This document shows positions 46,443 to 56,300 of a stretch of 64,000 bases of DNA, piece after piece; positions within the stretch are counted from its first letter, which is position 1, and the number at the start of each line of letters is the position of its first letter. Source of the stretch: Nannocystis exedens. GTDB lineage: Bacteria > Myxococcota_A > Polyangia > Nannocystales > Nannocystaceae. The DNA lies in the NCBI RefSeq assembly GCF_002343915.1, contig NZ_NETK01000001.1, positions 7,516,001 through 7,580,000 on the forward strand, in the 5' to 3' direction. The position numbers and the translations under genes were made by a program. The notes under the pieces were generated by a model. It had not been told where the DNA came from. It saw only the letters and a program-made list of their open reading frames with translations, and did no database searches.

Positions 46443-46958
46443 TCAGTTCATGCGGCGCGGGTCCGGCGGAGCCGCGCCGCCCAGGTGCAATCGGGCCGCC
46501 GCGGCGAACGACGCGTGAGACGGGAAGCGTGCGCGCATCCCGTCCATGCCAAGGCCGAGTGCGTCGGCGACATCGCGCGGCAGGGTGTCGACGATGGCGG
46601 TGCACGACGCCGGCCAGCTTGCAGAAGGGCAGGGCCGCCATCGGGCCGGACGAGCGCTCGACTGCATCGGCAATGCGTTTGGGGAAATTCCAGCGGCGGC
46701 ACAACTCGGCCGTGAACTGGCCCTCCGACCGGCCCAGCAAGCGCTGTTCGCGTTCCCAGCGGGCACCTGGCAGGTGCGGCAGCTGTTCGATCTCGGCAAA
46801 GGCCGTCGGCGCGACCTGGTAGATCAGCAGTTCGCCCAGGCGCAGCACCATGCCGGACAGCCATGCGTCGCCGGCGTCGGCGCCGGTGCCATTGGCCAGC
46901 CACTTGCCGTAGCCGGCGCAGGCCATGCTGCTCTTCCAGAATTCGTCGGTATCCACGC
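46443..46958 (-). pseudogene. HDOD-domain protein, 5'-truncated and frameshifted
   Basis: The minus strand reads TDEFWKSSMACAGYGKWLAN, GDAWLSGMVLRLGELLIYQV and RWNFPKRIADAVERSSGPMA, a clear HDOD signalling domain. A frame change near 46610 leads into AIVDTLPRDVADALGLGMDG to the stop near 46443. The N-terminal 100 or so residues are missing: at about 46958 the sequence joins the end of a myxobacterial gene. The style matches the DUF5694 gene. HDOD proteins bind to phosphorelay partners in motility and cell-cycle control. Confidence 0.7.
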
Positions 46959-48176
46959 CTCTGCGAACTGCTCGGTGTCGGCGTGCCCTGAGAATTCGTG
47001 AGCGACGAGCACGAGGTCATAGGCTCCACCACGGATTCGACGCAGGAGCGCCTGCCGGCGGCGCGCTGCACCGACCGAGGCGATTGTCTCGCACTCGAGG
47101 CCCAGTTCTTCATGGATGCGCGTTTCGAGCTCCCGGAAGCTACGGTTGCTGACGAACAGCGCGCGTCGACCGGCGAATCGCGCGCGCACCTTCTCGATCG
47201 ACGCTGCGAATTGGGCCGATGGACGCAGCATCCACGAATCCTGTGGCTCGCTGCGCGTAGGCAGTTCGACCCCCACCAACCGCCGCTGCAGTGCGCGCAG
47301 TCGGCGGCGACTGCGTCGCTCGGCGAGCTCGGGTCGGAGCGCAAGGATCTGCGATTGAAACTGGCGGCAGAGCGGGATCAACGACGGGTTGTCGAGGATG
47401 TCGAAGGCTCGCAGCAGCCAGGTCAGTACGCGCTCAGGGTCGCTGGCCGGACCAGGAATCTCGGCGAGAAGAGCCTCACGACGCGGATCCCGCCCGAGGA
47501 ACTGCGCCCACGAGGAGCGAACGAAAGTCGGGTCGAGGATTTCCTCGATGGGTCCACCCTCCGCTCCGAGCGCCCGGGCGAGCCCCCGCAGCCGGCCCAT
47601 CGCCGCGCCCCACGCCGTACCGGGGACACAACCGCGGAGCCATCGCAGCTCCGCGGCTGTCCGGCGGAGTTCGTCGATTCGCCGCGACGCCTGGTCGACG
47701 GATTCGGGCGACGGACACGCCGCCTCGCCCAGCGGGCCGCCGAGCGCGACGAGAGCCTCGTCGATGGCCGCGAACATCGCCGCCGGCGCGAACGGCCGCG
47801 GCTCGCAGGCCGCGTCGTCGGCCCAGCGCGGCACGTGCCGCAACCGCTCCGCCGCCTCGCGGGCGACGGCGTGCCAGGTCCCGAGGCGTTCCGGTGTCCC
47901 CTGGAACACGCGCTGCGGACGGATCGAGCGGGAGAGCGCGGGGACGATGCCAGGCCACCACGTCTGCCCCAGGGCCTGCAGGACCTGCGCGACCGCATGG
48001 ACGTGCCGTTCAGCGATGTGGCCGCGCTCCTGGGCTGCCCGCGCACGCGCGATCCAGGCGGTCATGACGAGCCTCTGCCGTTCCGGCGTATCCGCGGCCA
48101 GTTGCGCCTTCGTGGTGTCGATCTCTCCGAGGATGGTGGTCAGCGCGGATGGTACGAAGGGGGTCTGCTTCGGCAT
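46824..48176 (-). CDS. Uncharacterised protein with a DUF2325-like C-terminal region
   Basis: 450 residues from ATG 48176, of which the last 45 (from about base 46958 down) are read from the foreign segment and replace the native end. The first 300 are helical and Arg-rich, of no family I recognise. Residues about 335-405 look Rossmann-like: KVRARFAGRRALFVSNRSFR, ETRIHEELGLECETIASVG and YDLVLVAHEFSGHADTEQ, as in DUF2325 proteins. It is third in an operon with the kinase and sigma factor. Possibly an effector or sensor of that system; its function is unknown, and the altered C-terminus may have disabled it. Confidence 0.6.
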   Translation of the reverse strand: MPKQTPFVPSALTTILGEIDTTKAQLAADTPERQRLVMTAWIARARAAQERGHIAERHVHAVAQVLQALGQTWWPGIVPALSRSIRPQRVFQGTPERLGTWHAVAREAAERLRHVPRWADDAACEPRPFAPAAMFAAIDEALVALGGPLGEAACPSPESVDQASRRIDELRRTAAELRWLRGCVPGTAWGAAMGRLRGLARALGAEGGPIEEILDPTFVRSSWAQFLGRDPRREALLAEIPGPASDPERVLTWLLRAFDILDNPSLIPLCRQFQSQILALRPELAERRSRRRLRALQRRLVGVELPTRSEPQDSWMLRPSAQFAASIEKVRARFAGRRALFVSNRSFRELETRIHEELGLECETIASVGAARRRQALLRRIRGGAYDLVLVAHEFSGHADTEQFAEAWIPTNSGRAAWPAPATASGWPMAPAPTPATHGCPAWCCAWANC

Positions 48177-48231
48177 CGGGTCCTCCTGCCGCCTTGGGCA
48201 TGGAGGTGTCCCGTCAGCCGGGCAGATCGGC

Positions 48232-48774
48232 TCACGCTCCGTCGTGCCGGTAACTGTCCTCGACGTCCTCGACGCCGATGGCGTCGTCCGGCGTCCGCGT
48301 CTCGCTGGCGATCGCGTCGATGTGGCGCCGGGCTTCGGCGAGGCGGCGTTTGACGGTCGCCGGGCCCTTCTCGGTGGCCGCGGCGATCTGCTCGATCGTC
48401 AGACCCTCGCAGCGCATGAGGAACATCGTGCGCTCCTCCTCGTCGAGGCGCGCGAGCAGGACGGACACCCGCAGGCGGCGATCGACCTTCTGGCTGAGGG
48501 TCGTCGTCGAAGCCGCGAAATGCGACTGGTGGAACTCCTCGTAGGTCTTGAGCCGGGTCCGGGCCTGCAGCAGCTTCGTGCGGGCGATCCCCCACAGATA
48601 GCGCTCGACGTCGTCGATCGTGCCGTCGAGCTTGCGGAGGAGCACCTCGAAGGTCGCCTGCACGAGGTCCTGCGCCTCCGCGCGCGGGACACCGCTGCTG
48701 CTGAAGAAGCGGTGCAGGCGGTGAGAGTGGGCGCGCACGAGCGCGGCGATCTCGGTCGGGGTGAATTTGGCCAT
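48232..48774 (-). CDS. ECF-type RNA polymerase sigma factor
   Basis: 180 residues from ATG 48774. Region 2: RAEAQDLVQATFEVLLRKLD and the promoter -10-facing VERYLWGIARTKLLQAR. Region 4: LARLDEEERTMFLMRCEGLT with the HTH LTIEQIAAATEKGPATVKRR. No membrane segment and no anti-sigma factor gene next to it. The kinase gene lies 33 bases upstream on the same strand, so control by phosphorylation, as with kinase-linked ECF sigma groups, is plausible but not shown. The 54-base gap to the next gene suggests one transcript. Confidence 0.9.
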   Translation of the reverse strand: MAKFTPTEIAALVRAHSHRLHRFFSSSGVPRAEAQDLVQATFEVLLRKLDGTIDDVERYLWGIARTKLLQARTRLKTYEEFHQSHFAASTTTLSQKVDRRLRVSVLLARLDEEERTMFLMRCEGLTIEQIAAATEKGPATVKRRLAEARRHIDAIASETRTPDDAIGVEDVEDSYRHDGA

Positions 48775-48807
48775 GCTGCTCCTGTCCCGCGAGGCGGGGT
48801 GTTCGGC

Positions 48808-50886
48808 TCACGGGCGCCGGTACGCCGCGAGGACGCCGGCCGCGAGCTGCTCGTCGCCGTGGCGGGCCGTGAATTCGCCGAAGGCGGGGTCGCGGCCGAC
48901 GAGTGACCACACGTGTCGCACCTGCTCGCGCGCGCTCCGTCCGCTCGTCAGCTCGATCTGCCACAGGCCTGAGCCATCGACGCGCCCCTTGCCGTCGAAC
49001 GGGACGTCCTTCCGCTCGCTGTCGAGTGCGGACGCGACGACAAGGTCACACCCGGCAGCGCCGAGCTCGACCTCGTAGGCGCGCTGCTCCCGGCTCGTGC
49101 GGTCGCGCGCGAGGAACAGCCATCGCCCAGCGAACCCCCTGGCGTCGCGGCACGCGCCGGTCTTCGCCGGCAAGCCGATCGTAGCGATCGCATCGGGTGG
49201 CGGGCAGGTGGGCTCCGCCCACGCGTCGCCCGTGCATGCCTGTCGGCATTCGGCCGTCGCCTCGGCGCCCAGGCAACGCGCCCCGCACAGAACGGTGCAG
49301 GGTAGGTCGTCCGTCGGCGCGTCCTGGACTGTCGTACGCGCGCCACGTACCACGCCGGAGAAGCGTTGCTTGCCGCCCGCCGCCTCGGCGTGGAAGTCGC
49401 CGTACAGCCGATCCCCGTCGACGACGAAGGAGAACTCGTACGTGTGATCGGCGGTGGCCTCGCCCGCCTTCCGGGGGCTGAAGCGCCCTGCGAAAACGCC
49501 GGTGAAGGGCCGCGCCCATGCGACTTCGACTCGCTGGCGGTCGCTGCGGGGCTGGGCGTAGACGATGCCGTCGTTGCCGAGCTTGCGCAGGTCGACCCAC
49601 AGGCCGCAGGGCGAACCGTCGCGCGTCAGCTCGAGCGTGTACCGCCCGACCTTCCCGAGGTGGAAGGTCTGCTCGGCCCACTCGGCGGCAGCCGAGAATC
49701 TCCAGACCCCGGTTACGGCGGCGACGTCGGGACACTCGGCGTCGGTTCCCGACGGCCGCGCCGCAGGGCTCTCCATCACCTCGATCTCCTCGGCCGCCGA
49801 CGCCTCCACCTCCGTCGCTTGCGGGGCGTCCCAGAACCCCATGGCCATCAGCACGCCGCCGACCGACAACACGCCGACCGCCGGGAACGCCAACCAGGGC
49901 GCGACGCTGCGGCGCGTCGGCCGGCGCACGGGCACGAGCTCGGTCGTCGAGTCGACGTCGATGCCGAGGGCCGGCGCGGGCCCGGTCGCCGACGGTCCGC
50001 GCGCCGGCTCGGTCAGCGGCAGCGCGGCCAGCAGCGCCGGCATGTCCGGGAAGCGACGGTCGGGCACGGGGTCGAGGGCCCGCCGGAGCGCCTCCAGCAC
50101 GGGCTCCGGGAGCGGCACTTTCGGCGGATGCAGCGGCCGGCGCTGCCCCGGATCGTCGGATCCGGGGTCGTAGGGCAGCGCGCCGCACAGCGCCTTCCAC
50201 AGCGCGGCGGCGAACGAGAATTGGTCGCTGCGCGCGTCCTGGGGCTGGCCGGCGAGCGCCTCGGGCGACATGAACGCCGGCGTACCGACGCGCGCTCGCC
50301 TCGCGTCGCCGCCGGCCGCCGCCGAGAGGGCGAGCCCGAAGTCGACGATCTTCGGCACGCCCGCGACGAGGACCACGTTGCCCGGCTTGAAGTCGCGGTA
50401 CACGAACCCGGCCGCGTGGATCGCCGCGAGCCCCTCGCCGACGCGCTTGAACGTGGCCAGGATCTCCTCGTGGCTGCGGGTCGCCTCCTCCAGCCATTTC
50501 TTGAGCGGTACCCCGAGCTCCATGGCGACGAAGAAGCAGCGGTGCTCGCCCGGCACGAGCTTGAGGACGTCGAAGTCATGGACGATGACGATGTTCGGGT
50601 GCGAGACCCCGGCGAGGTCCTGCGCCTCGCGCTTGACCCCGCGGGCGAGCCGATCGTCGGCCAGGCCCGGGAACAGCTTGAGGGCCACGCGCCGTTTGAG
50701 CTTGGTGTCGAGCGCCTCGCACACCACGCTGCTCGCCCCGTGATCGAGCACCCGGAGCACCTGGAACTTGCCGTCGGTGCTCGTCACCGCCGTGCCCGCG
50801 AGGTTCGCGGTGAGGACCTCTTCGCGGAGCCGCCGCTCCAGGGCCTCCACGTCCTCCAGACGGTGCATGAACGTCACGGTCGACAC
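48808..50886 (-). CDS. Membrane Ser/Thr protein kinase (PknB-like) with a Cys-rich extracytoplasmic domain
   Basis: 692 residues from GTG 50886 (ATG 50868 also possible). Kinase domain about 40-290: invariant Lys70 in VALK, a catalytic loop YRDFKPGN with Asp165 and Asn170, DFG 182-184 and SPE 207-209. The HRD histidine is replaced by Tyr, and the glycine loop is weak (DHGASSVVCEA), so activity is likely but unproven. One membrane segment at 328-351, then a periplasmic region of about 330 residues with two similar lipocalin/beta-rich blocks (GVWRFSAAAEWAEQTFHLGK and GRWLFLARDRTSREQRAYEV) separated by a Cys cluster (CTVLCGARCLG...CRQACTG). First gene of the three-gene operon, divergent from jetA. 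Confidence 0.9.
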   Translation of the reverse strand: MSTVTFMHRLEDVEALERRLREEVLTANLAGTAVTSTDGKFQVLRVLDHGASSVVCEALDTKLKRRVALKLFPGLADDRLARGVKREAQDLAGVSHPNIVIVHDFDVLKLVPGEHRCFFVAMELGVPLKKWLEEATRSHEEILATFKRVGEGLAAIHAAGFVYRDFKPGNVVLVAGVPKIVDFGLALSAAAGGDARRARVGTPAFMSPEALAGQPQDARSDQFSFAAALWKALCGALPYDPGSDDPGQRRPLHPPKVPLPEPVLEALRRALDPVPDRRFPDMPALLAALPLTEPARGPSATGPAPALGIDVDSTTELVPVRRPTRRSVAPWLAFPAVGVLSVGGVLMAMGFWDAPQATEVEASAAEEIEVMESPAARPSGTDAECPDVAAVTGVWRFSAAAEWAEQTFHLGKVGRYTLELTRDGSPCGLWVDLRKLGNDGIVYAQPRSDRQRVEVAWARPFTGVFAGRFSPRKAGEATADHTYEFSFVVDGDRLYGDFHAEAAGGKQRFSGVVRGARTTVQDAPTDDLPCTVLCGARCLGAEATAECRQACTGDAWAEPTCPPPDAIATIGLPAKTGACRDARGFAGRWLFLARDRTSREQRAYEVELGAAGCDLVVASALDSERKDVPFDGKGRVDGSGLWQIELTSGRSAREQVRHVWSLVGRDPAFGEFTARHGDEQLAAGVLAAYRRP

Positions 50887-51172
50887 GACGCCCGCACGAT
50901 ACTCCAGCCGGCACTGCGCGCGATAGCGCCGGTCCCGAGCGTAACATCGTTTGATCTACAAATACGCGGGGTCCGAAAATTGTTGCCGGGACCGTGAGCC
51001 GATCCGCCGGGCTGACGGGAGAGGGGTTGTGAGGAGCCGACAAGAAATGCCCCCGACTCGCCCCGTCTTTCGCCCGATACGCCGCGGCCCACCGCGAGGC
51101 CGCAGCGTCGACACCGCATGGCGGCGCCGCGTGGCTACCCGCTGTCAGCCGGTTCCGTTAGGCTCCGGGACC
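50887..51172. promoter_or_regulatory. Divergent control region between the kinase and Wadjet operons
   Basis: 286 bases with no gene. The stretch 50945-50985 (TTTGATCTACAAATACG and GAAAATTGTTG) is clearly richer in A and T than the flanks. It is the most likely place for promoters of both operons, but I see no textbook -35/-10 pair. Confidence 0.4.
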
Positions 51173-52603
51173 ATGAGCGAAGTCGCGCCTGACAACTGGC
51201 AAGACGCCGTGACCCGCCGCCTGCGCACCCTCGTGCGCCTCGGACCGCTGCACCGCATCGAGGCGGTGAAGGTCCACCGCGACGACGACCTCGAGGGCAT
51301 CGACCTTCGCGCGCTGTGCCTGCGGGCCCTCGACCTGACGATCGAGCGGATGGGTCTCGGCACGGGCATGACGCACGACGAGCTGTGCGACGAGCTCGAG
51401 CCGATCGTCGGCCGCATGCGCCCCGACCTGAGCCCGGCCGAGCGCCGCGGCGTCGCCGAGGCGGCCGTGCTCGACCTGCTCAACGAGCGCGACCGCCGAC
51501 GCGAGTTCCGCGAGCGCTACGCCGCCTTCGACGGCGAGCGCGTGGTCCACCGCGAGATCTGCCTGCGGTTGCTCCGCGAGTCCGAGCTCGGTGACGGCAC
51601 GATCGTCCTCAAGGCGACGACCGAGGCGATCAACATCTACGCGGGCATGCTCGAGTACCCCGTCGAGGACGCCCAGATCGCCGAGGAGGCGGTGCTGCGC
51701 TCGCAGATCCATCGGGGCCTGATCGCCGACGCGGTCAAGACGGCCCAGCGCTACCGCATGCGCAGCATCGAGTACGAGCAGAAGATCCAGGCCTACCTCG
51801 AGACCGCCCGCCGCGACGTCACGCAGGTCGACTGGATCCACGAGGTCCTGGCCTTCCTCGCCGGCGCGCGGGCCCACCTCGAGGACCGCCAGCGCCACGA
51901 TCACGACCTCCTGCGCAGCATCGAGGATCGACTCGACGCGGCCGGCGACAGCGACGCCGGCGCGCTCGCCCGCCTCCGCGACACCGTGGAGGAGTGCTAC
52001 CGCCGCCACATGCAGCTCCACGGCCGCATCATCCCCGCCAACCAGGACTACCTGCGCGAGCAGGACCGTCAGGTGTTTCGCCCGCGCCTCGCTGCCTCCT
52101 ACCCCGACCTTGAGGCCGACGTCCTCCGCACTGCGCTCGAGCTGCCGGCCGGCGCCTTGGCCGCCCTCGCCGACGGCCTCCTGGCCCGGTTCCAGCCGCC
52201 CAGGCCGCCGCCGCAGCTCCGGCTCTGCACCTTGATCGACAAGCTGCTCGCCCCGCGGCGCGCCAGCGACGACACCGAAGTGGCGCCCGAGCTGGCGGAC
52301 CTCGAGACCGTCGACGCCACGCGCACCTACTTCACGGCCGACGACCACGCCGTCGTGGAGGACCTGCTGACCTCCCTCCCGCCTCAGGAACTGCTGCTGT
52401 CCACGTGGTTCGCCGAGCTGCGCGCCGACGGGGTCGAGGCGCGGTTGCTCCGCCTGCTCGGGCTCCGCCTGCTCGCCCTGTTCGGCAACCCCGACGACCC
52501 GCTCGCTCGCCGCTACAGCATCCGGAGCAGCGGCCGGCAATTCATCGATCCCGACTTCTCCGGTGATGACCTCGTCCTCCTGCGAAAGGTGCCGACCCCG
52601 TGA
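51173..52603 (+). CDS. jetA: Wadjet subunit JetA (kleisin, MukF-like)
   Basis: 476 residues from ATG 51173. Helical throughout, with a winged-helix-like N-terminal region, a helical middle (ALEL, ARLRDTVEECYRRHMQLH) and a C-terminal winged-helix end (GVEARLLRLLGLRLLALFGN). Similarity is by architecture: a MukF-like kleisin of this size followed by the MukE-like jetB, the SMC jetC and the Toprim jetD. In Wadjet the kleisin closes the JetC ring. The stop overlaps the jetB start (GTGA). The start has no strong ribosome site. Confidence 0.85.
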   Translation: MSEVAPDNWQDAVTRRLRTLVRLGPLHRIEAVKVHRDDDLEGIDLRALCLRALDLTIERMGLGTGMTHDELCDELEPIVGRMRPDLSPAERRGVAEAAVLDLLNERDRRREFRERYAAFDGERVVHREICLRLLRESELGDGTIVLKATTEAINIYAGMLEYPVEDAQIAEEAVLRSQIHRGLIADAVKTAQRYRMRSIEYEQKIQAYLETARRDVTQVDWIHEVLAFLAGARAHLEDRQRHDHDLLRSIEDRLDAAGDSDAGALARLRDTVEECYRRHMQLHGRIIPANQDYLREQDRQVFRPRLAASYPDLEADVLRTALELPAGALAALADGLLARFQPPRPPPQLRLCTLIDKLLAPRRASDDTEVAPELADLETVDATRTYFTADDHAVVEDLLTSLPPQELLLSTWFAELRADGVEARLLRLLGLRLLALFGNPDDPLARRYSIRSSGRQFIDPDFSGDDLVLLRKVPTP

Positions 52604-53343
52604 CCCCCTTCCACTTCGAAACCATCGAATCCGCGGCGCGCCTGGTCGCCTTCGGACTGACCCCGGGCCTCAAGCCGGCGCGCGAGCCCGCCTACGCCCA
52701 GCTCATCGAGCGCTACCGGACCGACCCGACCATGCGTCACTGCACCGACGCGGTCGCGCGCGGGCTGCACCTCGCGGTCCTCGGGTTCACGCCCCAGGGC
52801 GTCGTGCTGGGCGCCAACGAGGACGGCCCGTTCGTCCACAAGCTCGCCGACTACCGTCGGACCACCCTGAGCGTGGAGGACCGGATGTGCCACGGCCTCG
52901 TGCAGCTGGCGATCGCCGCGTGGTGCTTCCCGGCAGCCCAGGATCTCGCGGCCTCGGACGACAGCGCAGGCCTCCGCTTCTCGACCAACAAGGTCGTCGC
53001 CTACGTCGTCCGGCTGAGCGAGGAGCTGCAACGCCGCAGCCAGCACGACCCCGAGCTCGGCTCGCCCGAGCTGCGCGAGGCGTGGCGCGCGGTCCTCCAG
53101 CGCCCCGAGACCCGCGCCACCCCCGACGGCCGCCGCGCCGCGAGCACGCTGCACGGCATGGTCGAGTACGCCCTCGAGGTCCTCGAGAAGGGGAGCCTCG
53201 TCCGCCGCCTGTCCGACGACGACGGCGGCACCTGGCAGGCCCTCGCCGCCTACCGGATACACGTGCGCGAGCTCGCCGCGCACGACGCCTTCACCCTCGT
53301 CCAGAGCGTCCGCCCCGCCCGCGACGCCGCCGCCCAGGAGTAA
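52600..53343 (+). CDS. jetB: Wadjet subunit JetB (MukE-like)
   Basis: 247 residues from GTG 52600, sharing GTGA with jetA. Two winged-helix-like parts are suggested by helix-strand patterns (SVEDRMCHGLVQLAIAAWCF; YALEVLEKGSLVRRLSDDDG followed by GTWQALAAYRIHVRELA), as expected for KITE subunits, which bind kleisin and DNA. The assignment rests on its place between a MukF-like and an SMC-like gene, and on size. Gap to jetC is 5 bases. Confidence 0.85.
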   Translation: MTPFHFETIESAARLVAFGLTPGLKPAREPAYAQLIERYRTDPTMRHCTDAVARGLHLAVLGFTPQGVVLGANEDGPFVHKLADYRRTTLSVEDRMCHGLVQLAIAAWCFPAAQDLAASDDSAGLRFSTNKVVAYVVRLSEELQRRSQHDPELGSPELREAWRAVLQRPETRATPDGRRAASTLHGMVEYALEVLEKGSLVRRLSDDDGGTWQALAAYRIHVRELAAHDAFTLVQSVRPARDAAAQE

Positions 53344-53348
53344 CGATC

Positions 53349-56300
53349 ATGCCTCGCCTCATGCGCCTCCACTTCGCGTCGATCGGCCACCGCGACGCCC
53401 GTCTCTCCCCGCTGACCCTCGACTTCCGCGACGAGCACCACGGCACCGGCGTCGACACCGTGCTCTGGCTGCGCAACGGGGGCGGCAAGTCGTCGATCCT
53501 CAACCTGTTCTTCTCGCTGATCCGGCCCGGCGTCCGCGAGTTCCTCGGCAGCGCCGCCGAGGGCAAGAGCCGCCGCCTCGCCGACTACGTCAAGGACGGC
53601 GACCTCGCCTTCGTCGTCAGCGAGTGGGACCTCGCCCCGCGGCTCGACCTGTTCGCCTCGCCGCCGGCCCGCGTCCAGGTGCTCGGTCAGGTGCTCAGCT
53701 GGAAGGGGCTGCAGCGCTCCCCCGACGAGTCCAAGCTGCGCAAGCTGCTGTTCAGCTTCCGGGCCGGGCCCGAGCTCGGCTTCGACGACCTCCCGGTCCG
53801 CGGCCTCGGCGAGCCGGTGGCCTCGTTCGAGGCGTTCCGCGAGTGGCTCGCCGGCCACAAGAGCCGCAACCCCGCGCGCGAGGTGTTCTACACCGACGCC
53901 CCGTCGCCCTGGCGCACGCACCTCGGGCAGCTCGGCCTCGACCCCGACCTGATGAAGGTCCAGATCGAGATGAACACCCGCGAGGGCGCGGCCGACGAGA
54001 GCTTCCGCTTCCAGGACCCCCGGGCGTTCGTCGATTTCTTCCTGCAGCTTGCGATGGACACCGAGAAGGCCGGCGAGCTGTCGGCCAACCTCGAGACCTT
54101 CCGCAGCAAGCTGAAGCAGCGGCCGGTGCTCCTGCTCGAGCGCCAGCTGTTCGACGCCGCCCTGCCGCCGCTGCGCGAGCTCGCGGCCGCCGTCGACGCC
54201 CGCGAGGCCGCGCGCCGCCACCTCGAGGCGACGACCGACGCGGCGGCCGGAACGGCCACGGCCCTCCGCCAGCGCGCGGAGAGCTTCGAGCGCCGCGCCG
54301 CCGAGCGCCGCCGGGACCACGAGCGCGCCCAGGAGCAGGCCCGCATCGCTGGCAACGAGGCCGACCTCAAGCGGCGCTGGGCCGTAGGCGTCGAGCGCCG
54401 CGCCGTCCGCCTGCGCGCCGGCGAGGCCGAGGAGGCGCTCCAGCGGGCGCGCGCGGCCTGGGCCGGGCGCCGGCGGGACGTCGACACCGTCGAGGCCGCC
54501 CACACCCTCGAGCAGCTCGAGGCGCTGTCCGCCCAGGTCGTCGCCAAGCAGGCCGTGCTCGACCGCAGCACCCGCGAGCTCGTCCCCCTGAAGGTGTCGC
54601 TCGAGCGCGCCGGCTCGCGGCTGCGGGGCGCGCTCCGGGCCAGCGACGCGCTGCACGCCGAGCGCGAGCACGACGCCGCGGAGCACCACCGCGGCTGCAA
54701 GGCGGCCGAGCAGGCGCTCCGCGACGAGAAGAGCCAGGCGGACACCCGGATCGGCGGCCTCACGGCGGAGACCCGCACCTGCCGCCAGCGCCTCAAGGAG
54801 CGCGAGCACGCGCGCGAGACGCTCGCCCGCGACAGGACGCTCGACAGCTATGAGAAGGCCGAGGACGCGCTCGCCCGCTGGCAGGAGCTCGCCGCCCGCG
54901 CGACCGCCCGCGCCGATGAGGCCGGCCGGCGCCACGAGCAGCGGACGCGCGAGCGCCAGGAGCTCGCCGCCACGCTGCGCCCGCTCGGCGAGGAGCGCGG
55001 TCGGATCGAGACCCAGGCCAAAGGCGCCCGCGAGAAGCTCGACCAGGCGCTGGCCTGGCGCGACAGGCTGCGGCGCACGCCGATCCTGGGCGAGATCCAG
55101 GGCGTCGACGAGGCCGACCTCGAGCACCCGCGCCTCGAGGCGCTGCTGCGCGAGCAGGCCGAGGCCGCCCGCCGCCGGATCCTCGAGCTCGGCGTCGACG
55201 CGGCCGAGGACGAGCGCTCGCTCGACGCCCTGCGCACCGACGGCTTCCTGCCCCCGACCCGCGACGTCGCGGAGGTCGTGCGGACGCTACGAGCGCGCAA
55301 GATCGCCGCGCACGCCGGCCTGCGCTACCTGGCCGAGAACCACGTTAGCGCCGAGGCCAGCGATGCCATCGCCCGGGATCCGGCCCGGCACGCCGGCGTC
55401 GTCGTCCTCCGCGCCGAGGACCTCGCCGTCGCCCGCGACCTCCCGGCGCTCGACATGCGCTTGCGGACGCCGATCCAGGTCACCTGGGTCGGCGCGGACA
55501 GCCCGAGCGGCCCCGCCCCCTGTGTCCTGCCCCCCGACCCCGCCGCCTACGACCGGGCCGCCGCCGATGTCCGCCGCCACGAGCTCACCGAGGCGAAGGA
55601 GGCCCGCGGCCGCGTGGTCGCCGATCTGCGCCGCCGCGAGCAGACCAGCAACGCCGCCGCCGACGAGCTGGCCCGCTGGCTCGCCGCCTGGGGCGGCGGC
55701 AAGCTCGACGCCCACGAGTCCCTGCTCGCCTCGCTGGTCCGGCACGCGCAGCAGCTCGCCGAGCAGATCGCCGACGTCGAGGCGCGCCTCGACCAGCTCG
55801 CGGCCGACATCGCGGCAGCCGCCGGCGAGCGGCAGACCGCCGAGGTCGAGGTCACGAAGGCGAAGCAACACGCCGCGCGCGTCGGCACCTTCATCGAACA
55901 GTACGAGCGTCACTTCCAGGCCTGGACCGACGAGCTCGAGCGCCTGCAGCGCGAGTCCGACGCCCTCGGTCGGCGGCTCGACGACCTCGCCATGTTGATC
56001 GGCCAGGCCGGCGAGCGGTGCCACGAGGCCCAGCGTCGGGTCGACGAGCTCGGCCACCAGCGCCGGTCGATCCGCCGCCAGCTCGACGCCGTCCTCTACC
56101 ACGGCGCCGACGAGGACGACGACATCCCGGCGCTCGCCGAGGCCGAGGCCGAGTACGAGCAGCTGCGCGCCAGCTACGAGCAGAAGACCAGCGAGAACCG
56201 TCTGCAGTGGGAGCTCGAACAGCTGCAGCGGGACCTGGTCCGCGTCCGCACCGCCTACGCGAAGCAGCTCGAACGCGGCCTCGACGAGCCGGAGGTCCGC

